Positions 58,464 through 64,000 of a stretch of DNA of 64,000 bases are shown piece by piece; positions within the stretch are counted from its first letter, which is position 1; each line of letters opens with the position of its first letter. Under the pieces are notes generated by a model that saw only the letters and a program-made list of their open reading frames with translations, searched no databases and was not told where the DNA came from. The position numbers and the translations under genes are program-made. Source of the stretch: Lasiodiplodia sp. COLG20 (Eukaryota > Ascomycota > Dothideomycetes > Botryosphaeriales > Botryosphaeriaceae); assembly GCA_009801085.1 (NCBI GenBank), contig VNWV01000005.1:3038001-3102000 (forward strand). The letters are read 5' to 3'.

Positions 58464-60674
58464 TCAGAGCAGGGTGGTGTGGCTCCGGCCGAAGCCAGGC
58501 TTAGACCTTTTGGTCGGGCTCTCGAGCTGCGGCTGGCGAGAGCCGATCTTCTGAAAGCCTTGGAGGATGTCAAAGCCCAAGCCAGGCTCCTCGCCGTCAT
58601 CAGAGTAAAGGTCGATGCCAAAAAGGTCATCGGTCTTGGATGCGCCGGGAGTCTTGAGAGGGCTGGGAGCTGCTGACGTCCTTCCAGCGAAGAAGTCAGA
58701 CAGACTCTTCTTGTGTGACGGCGGCTTGAGCCATTGCTTCGATGACTCAGGCGTCGCGATGTTGGCGCGCGAGCCCGTAATGTCAGCGAGTATGCTTGAA
58801 GAGGTCATAGCACGGGCACTGGAAGGTCGCTTGATGGATCGCTTCTCAGGCGAACCGCGCGACGAACGAGATTGCTGCAGGGGGCTGTCATTGAACACGT
58901 CAAAGTTCTCGTTGAAGTGGTCTTCCAAGAGATTGAAGTTCTCCTCATCAGGCAGTTGGAAAGCGGGGCTCCAGGGGTTCATATCAGCAAGCAAACCAAG
59001 CGTCTTGTCCGGAGACCCAATGAGCTCGCGGACACGGTTGCGGTGGGCACGGAGGTTTGTGTTGGGCGAGATGGATGCGGGAGGCTTAGCAGGCTTCTTG
59101 AAGACAATGGCAGGAGTGAGCGGCGCCGTCAGCTCAACGCCCGTCTTGTCGAAGGGACGGAAGGGCGACGACGACGGGTACTCATTGCCAGACGGCTTCA
59201 GGAGAGGACGGTTCTTCGTGGGACTGTCGTACGATGACCCACGTATCCGCGCGATTTCTTCCTCGGCGCGACCGCGCTTGTGCGCTGGCCGGTCAAGATC
59301 CGCTTCCGATGTGGGAATGGTGCCCAGGGCGTGGTGACCCTTCACGGCCGACGACTCGATGGACGAGTAGTACCCGCTGTCGCCAAGAGTGGAGAACTTG
59401 CGCTTCCGACCGCCGGAACGGCTCGTGGACGACAAGCGTGGTGCGCGCGGAGGGGTCCCCTCGTGCTGCGACCGAGACACCGGTGGCGGGGGCGAAGAGT
59501 GGATCTCAGCCGGGGGCGGCGGTGAAGAACGCAGGGCGTGCGACGAAGGCGGCGGCATATCATTTTCATTGCCAGCGTCCTGTCCGTCGTGAATCCCCGG
59601 GTCCGAGGCAGGGATAGTTGCATCAGATGACAGCTCAGTCTCATCGGGGAATTTGCTCGAGTCGATGCTCTCGCCAATAGGAGTCGACTGGAGCGGGAAC
59701 GCTGACACTGCTGGTTGCCGCGACGACGGTGCTGTTGACGGTCTCAGAATATCGCTGTGATAAGACTGCAGGAAGCTAGGGTCGCCCGGGTTCGTCATGC
59801 GACGGGGTTTCTCCTTCATAAACTGGCGCTCGAGGCCGGGCTCGATGGCCCAGTAGTTGCCCTTGCCAGGGTCGTCCTTGGGGCGCTCTTGCTTGATGAA
59901 GGCTTTGTTGAGGCTGAGGTTGTGCCGGATGCTGTTTTGCCAGCCAGTCTCGCCGGCGCGGTAATAACTGAATGTCTCAGATATCCACTTGTAGATCTGC
60001 GCCAGAGTGAGACGCCTCTGCGGCGCGCGCAAGATTGCCATGCCAATGAGGGTGGCGTAGCTGTACGCCGGCTTGGTGCCGTCGTCGTCGATAGGCGGCA
60101 TCTCGCTGGGTGCTGGGAGAGGTTTCTGGTCGTCGTCCTGGGGCTTCGACGACTTTTTTGCGTTGCGGTCGCGCAGAGGTGCGGCGTCCATGAGCTGGCG
60201 CTTTGCCTGGTTCTTCTGGTAGACAGGGTCCGAGTATTGGGGGAAGCCGGTCCCGTAGATGGCGCCGTAGTCGTTCTCCTTGTCGGTAGCGCCGGCCGAG
60301 TGGAAGGTGGTGAAGAGGGCGTTCTGCGACTTGGAGGCGCGGAGAAGTGGTTGGGATGCCTTCCTCTTGAGAGGCGAGTCGGTGGTGAAGTCATTGTGGC
60401 GAGGAGGAGGGATGGAAATGGAGTTGATGTTGGTCTCAGCCAGAGCGTGCGGGGCCGGCGAGCTGGACTGCGCCGGGGATTTGCGCGGCGAGTGTGCGCT
60501 GCCCTCTCCGTGGGAAGGGTTGAGGAGGGTGTGGTGGCTTGACGAGACGTCGGTAACGGGACCTAGGGCGGAGAGGAGGGCGGCTTCGGCTTCGGCGACT
60601 TCATGATGGTCGAACGAGGTAACGGGGTCCTGGAAAATCTGCAACGGCGGCTGCTGGCGACGCGTCGCAGCCAT
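58464..60674 (-). CDS. Forkhead transcription factor (Hcm1/Sep1-like)
   Basis: A single exon of 736 residues. The forkhead winged-helix domain spans about residues 198-290: [40 protein letters not shown], recognition helix [20 protein letters not shown], and [11 protein letters not shown]. The N terminus contains [16 protein letters not shown] and [20 protein letters not shown]; the remainder is disordered with many SP/TP sites typical of cyclin-dependent kinase targets (SPRKSP, SPLKRK, SPDK, SPTK). A basic GGRKRKF segment may be a nuclear signal. No FHA domain is present, which argues against Fkh1/Fkh2 and favours the Hcm1/Sep1 group controlling cell-cycle genes; this is inference from architecture. 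Confidence 0.88.
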   Translation of the reverse strand: MAATRRQQPPLQIFQDPVTSFDHHEVAEAEAALLSALGPVTDVSSSHHTLLNPSHGEGSAHSPRKSPAQSSSPAPHALAETNINSISIPPPRHNDFTTDSPLKRKASQPLLRASKSQNALFTTFHSAGATDKENDYGAIYGTGFPQYSDPVYQKNQAKRQLMDAAPLRDRNAKKSSKPQDDDQKPLPAPSEMPPIDDDGTKPAYSYATLIGMAILRAPQRRLTLAQIYKWISETFSYYRAGETGWQNSIRHNLSLNKAFIKQERPKDDPGKGNYWAIEPGLERQFMKEKPRRMTNPGDPSFLQSYHSDILRPSTAPSSRQPAVSAFPLQSTPIGESIDSSKFPDETELSSDATIPASDPGIHDGQDAGNENDMPPPSSHALRSSPPPPAEIHSSPPPPVSRSQHEGTPPRAPRLSSTSRSGGRKRKFSTLGDSGYYSSIESSAVKGHHALGTIPTSEADLDRPAHKRGRAEEEIARIRGSSYDSPTKNRPLLKPSGNEYPSSSPFRPFDKTGVELTAPLTPAIVFKKPAKPPASISPNTNLRAHRNRVRELIGSPDKTLGLLADMNPWSPAFQLPDEENFNLLEDHFNENFDVFNDSPLQQSRSSRGSPEKRSIKRPSSARAMTSSSILADITGSRANIATPESSKQWLKPPSHKKSLSDFFAGRTSAAPSPLKTPGASKTDDLFGIDLYSDDGEEPGLGFDILQGFQKIGSRQPQLESPTKRSKPGFGRSHTTLL

Positions 60675-63600
60675 GGTGGGCGAGCGGGCGGGTGAAAATT
60701 CGGTCGTGGCCAGCTCAGCAGAGCAGATGACGCGTGGAAACGCGAGAAAACTCGTTGACTTGAGGGCGGTGGTGGGGTTGTCGAGGCTGGGTGCGCTGGG
60801 GTCGAGGGTTTAATTGCGGCACGGATTGCGGCGGGACGGCGGTGGTGGAAGTGGAGATATCTGTTGCGCGGCGCGCGGCGGTTGAAAGGCGTCCTCGGCG
60901 GCGATCTGGGCGTCGTGCGGCTGTGGTGAGCACGGTGAATTCTTCAGAGAAGAAAGGGAGCCTGGTCTCACGAGCTGCGCGGCCGCTGGAGATCTCGCTT
61001 GGGGGGACGGCGCCAAGACGCTCGGGCGGGCGATGAACTCACAGTCAAGAAGCACGGCTTAAGCTCGGCGGCGGCGCAAGGGATGCAGAGGGCGCGAGGG
61101 CGACGGCAACGGCGCAAAACGAGGAAATTGGAGTGCGATCGGAGACGGCGCGCACGGTAGAGGGAGGGGAACTCTGGATTACTGCAGCGGGTGATGCAGC
61201 GCGGGCGTCGACTCTTAGGGCGGCTGTCGCAGCGCTCTGATAACCTTGGATGGCCCCAGCCCAACCGTGTCCCCACTCGCTCTCGCCCGCATGCCAGCTG
61301 CCAGCTGTTCGCCATAGATGAGACGCTAACACGCCATTGGCTAGCCTATGACGCGCTGCAAGGGCGGCATGCCCGTCAGGCCATAGGCCGACTTAAGGCA
61401 CCCTCGTAATAGCACACCCGGCGCCAACTAACCGCATCGACGATTATTGGCCCCCGGCGCGTTGGCGCGAAAGCTGCGCGAAGGTTGCGCGTGGCGGGCG
61501 GTTAATGCATGGATGATGAAACCGCCGTGGCTCTCCCCCGCATCGCGATCCGTACGAGGTCCCCCGTTGCAGCGCACCGTACAGATGTGCCGGCGCGTCG
61601 CGTCCGCGCGGCGGGCAGCTATCAAACTCTCGCGCATCCGTGGAGCCGCCGCAGATCCGCCCGACTCGACAGCTGATCGTGAGATCCCCACCAGCGCGCC
61701 TCGAAGCATCCATGCGCGCTGTTGGCAACGCCAAAGATAGAAAGCGGCGTCCATGCGATTGTCACGATAGATGAAAAGGGAACGAAAGCGGAAAAAGCGT
61801 TCGGCGAACGCGTTGCTGACCGTCAGCCTTGCGATCCCTGCCGGCTGCCTCCGAACAGCTGGGGGCTGAGCATGCCCGAACGGGTAACCGTGCTCAGTCA
61901 TGAGGACTGCTCGAGGAAGCTGCGGATGCCGGCGCGAGTCAGGTATTCCATGTGCCGCGTGAGGTGTGCCAAGGGGATCCAGTCCAGCATTTGAGACGGT
62001 TGCGAGAGCGTGCTCGCAAACATGGGTCCCGCTTCACGCGGCGGTTCCGCTTTTTTTCCTTGATCCTCCCCTCTTGTCCGGTTGGGAAGCCGCGCCGGTC
62101 AAGCCTCATCCGCGCCGCTGGAGTACCGGGGTCCTCAGCTGGTACTGTGCGGCACAGCACCTAGCGCGCTCCGGCGTTCGGTGGCAGTGCGATTTGCGTA
62201 GTGGAGCAAGGACCTACTACTCTTCTCCGCGTCGGCCGGATCTCCAGCACGGCCCACTCTCCGCTGGACATCACGTTTGGTATGCCATGTGGCCGCGCAC
62301 TTCGGACGGTCACCAGGTACCACGGAAAGTCGGATACCCGCAACTTGTCAACCAGGAAGTGACAGAAACTCGCCCCACCGTTTGATATTGGAGCTAAACC
62401 GGCCCATCGGAACTCTCTCCCAACATGACCTCCTCATTGAGACAGACTGTCTACGAGGCCGATTGGCTATGATGAGGGAGTGGAGGCTTCTTTCCAGGGA
62501 CTTTTGTTGAAGACCTTCGCCCACGTATTCATGCACACTAACTCCACGTTGCACTTCCAAGTAGCGGACCAACGTTGTACTGATTTCCTTGTTGAGGTTG
62601 TATTCCAAAATTGTCTCTATAGCCACGTTCTGCACAACTGTCTACACACCTCGAGGCTCGCACGCCAATAGACACAGGCGCACAATGCCTTTCTCAAGCG
62701 ACGTTGGACGCCGTTGACGCAGCTGCACGGCCCCGACTGGCGCCACAGAGTCCATGCACACAAGAGCGACATGCAGAAGCGCCGGCGGGCCACTGCAGCG
62801 GTCAATGCAAGGAGCGCGAATCACTCACGCGTCGCGCGACGGCACTTCCGCAGCCCGACGGCAAAACCTCACGGCATGCCTGATCCGCGTTTGACATCAT
62901 CTCCAGTGCGCAACTCTAATCCGCACGGCTAAACGGTGCATACGAACTCCCCGTCCCTCTATACAGTCAATGCGCCTTTCTTCTAGAACACCTCCTTTTC
63001 CTACACCGAGATCTCTATAAGAAGAGCCCCGATTCCCGAGCCCCAGATCTCGAACGATCTTGGTCAGATCTCTGCTTCTGATCTCGATCGCGACGACACT
63101 CGACGCGATTCGACGCGCACCCTTCGGCCATTCATGCGCTGGCATTCGGCCTCTTTCTCTTCACGCCATGAGAGCCACACATGGTCGGGCATATCTGCAA
63201 ATCCGAAATCACCCGCGCGGAGGCTCTTGGTCCCTTCTATTCGCCGGCCAACTAATGCATGGCCACGTCTCCGATGCAGGGACGAAAAAGTTAATCAAAC
63301 ATCTACGGCCCATCGCAAGCCGCAGCAGCCGCATGAACCAAAGTGATTAAGCCTACTTCGTCAATTGCTAGCGCCGCTAGATAGTGAAGAAAAAAAAAAA
63401 GAGACCATTCAGATCTAGACACTATCAGCTCCTCGGCGCCACTTCAGCTCCGCCACACCATGTGCCACTTCAGCTCCACCAAAAAAGGGCCGGGCCAGAG
63501 CACACGGCAGAGCAGTAGGTACTACCGGTACCTGCGCACTGACAACAACCTTACCGCATAGCGTTCCAGATTTCCCTCTCTTTGGGTTCTTTGCCTTCCC

Positions 63601-64000
63601 CCAGTAAAAGTCTCTCTTCCTAACTGCGTATGGATGGTGTTTCTCCGGAGCCGGCCGGCCAAACATGTCAAGGGTAAAAAAAAATGTTCCATCGGGTACC
63701 TAGGCCGTCCGCCTCACTGCTCGCAACCCAACCACCTCCAAAAAACCCAAACGCCCACAGGGTCCCGTAAGTCTGGTCCTCATCGCCGCCGTCGACGACG
63801 CCGCCTTGCCTTACTGCCCGCTCTGCCGGGTCATTCAGGAACAAGTTAAGACACACACCAAAAAAACCAGCGGTGAAGCCCCGCCAGGATTTGCCCAAAC
63901 AGGAAAGAAGACAGACCACATGAGCAAGGAACACCAATCAGACGCACAGGAGCAGAAGTAACCGGAGATGACGAACTACATAGTGCTTCCCTACCCCAGC
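60675..64000. other. Upstream region of the forkhead gene and right edge, no gene recognised
   Basis: The first 1.1 kb is GC-rich and presumably promoter. From 61.4 to 64 kb open frames are short. The best, minus 62635-62348 (95 codons, with NKEISTTLVRYLEVQRGVSV), has plausible composition but no motif and no splice partner found. A short poly-A tract occurs at about 63390. I see nothing else. Confidence 0.4.

Noticed and set aside
62348..62635. Minus-strand open frame of 95 codons near the right edge
   Set aside because: Composition is plausible but no domain, splice partner or conserved context was found; not enough to call a gene.

Overview
The window reads as nuclear DNA of a filamentous ascomycete. 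The evidence is short introns (mostly 50-100 nt) with GTAAGT/GTACGT-type donors, CTAAC/CTGAC-type branch sites and CAG/TAG acceptors, together with a fungal gene set: C-5 sterol desaturase, Azf1-type zinc finger factor, Siz-type SUMO ligase, RSC-type ATPase, HIS6 and fungal-type forkhead. Placement in Dothideomycetes is a guess from general style only. There are no operons, no bacterial features and no CRISPR. All gene models were spliced by hand from the sequence, and each join was checked for frame.

Layout. 0-6 kb: an ankyrin-repeat gene running off the left edge (-), a possible upstream exon or separate ORF, an HPP-family membrane protein (-), an intron-containing elongator tRNA-Met (+), and a three-exon gene with a retropepsin-like DTGA domain (-). 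6-18.8 kb: about 12.8 kb, largely GC-rich, with no convincing gene, ending at the TATA box and short uORF of an azf1-like C2H2 factor (+, five exons). 20.7-27.8 kb: a second gene-poor stretch, then ERG3 (+). 30.8-36.5 kb: Siz/PIAS SUMO E3 ligase (-), divergent from a DUF2423 nucleolar-type protein (+), then an unknown acidic protein (+). 36.5-46 kb: STH1/SNF21-type remodeler ATPase (-), BAR-domain protein (-), 60S ribosomal protein uL2 (-, with an ATG-only first exon). 47.6-53.1 kb: WHIM-type putative chromatin protein (+), FAF1-like ribosome assembly factor (-), HIS6 (+). 53.2-57.2 kb: a decayed region with a broken unknown gene, a small lysine/arginine-rich protein gene (-) and fragments of an SNF2-like helicase (-). 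58.4-60.7 kb: a forkhead factor (-). The last 3.3 kb has no recognised gene.

The most interesting item is a family of 83-bp near-perfect palindromes. There are four full-length copies (12373, 34844, 41926, 50424) and one half copy (about 55905), each a MITE-like fold-back with 41-bp arms, an AGTTGAAGCTATCGTCCGGA-type arm sequence and AT-rich centres in most copies. One copy lies inside a predicted intron and the half copy inside the SNF2-like remnant. They carry no coding capacity. In three of four full copies the two terminal heptamers agree with each other although they differ between copies.

Functionally the genes are ordinary housekeeping and regulatory genes that do not form a pathway. 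Chromatin/SUMO functions (Sth1-type ATPase, WHIM protein, Siz ligase, forkhead, Azf1) are numerous, but I see no evidence that this is more than chance.
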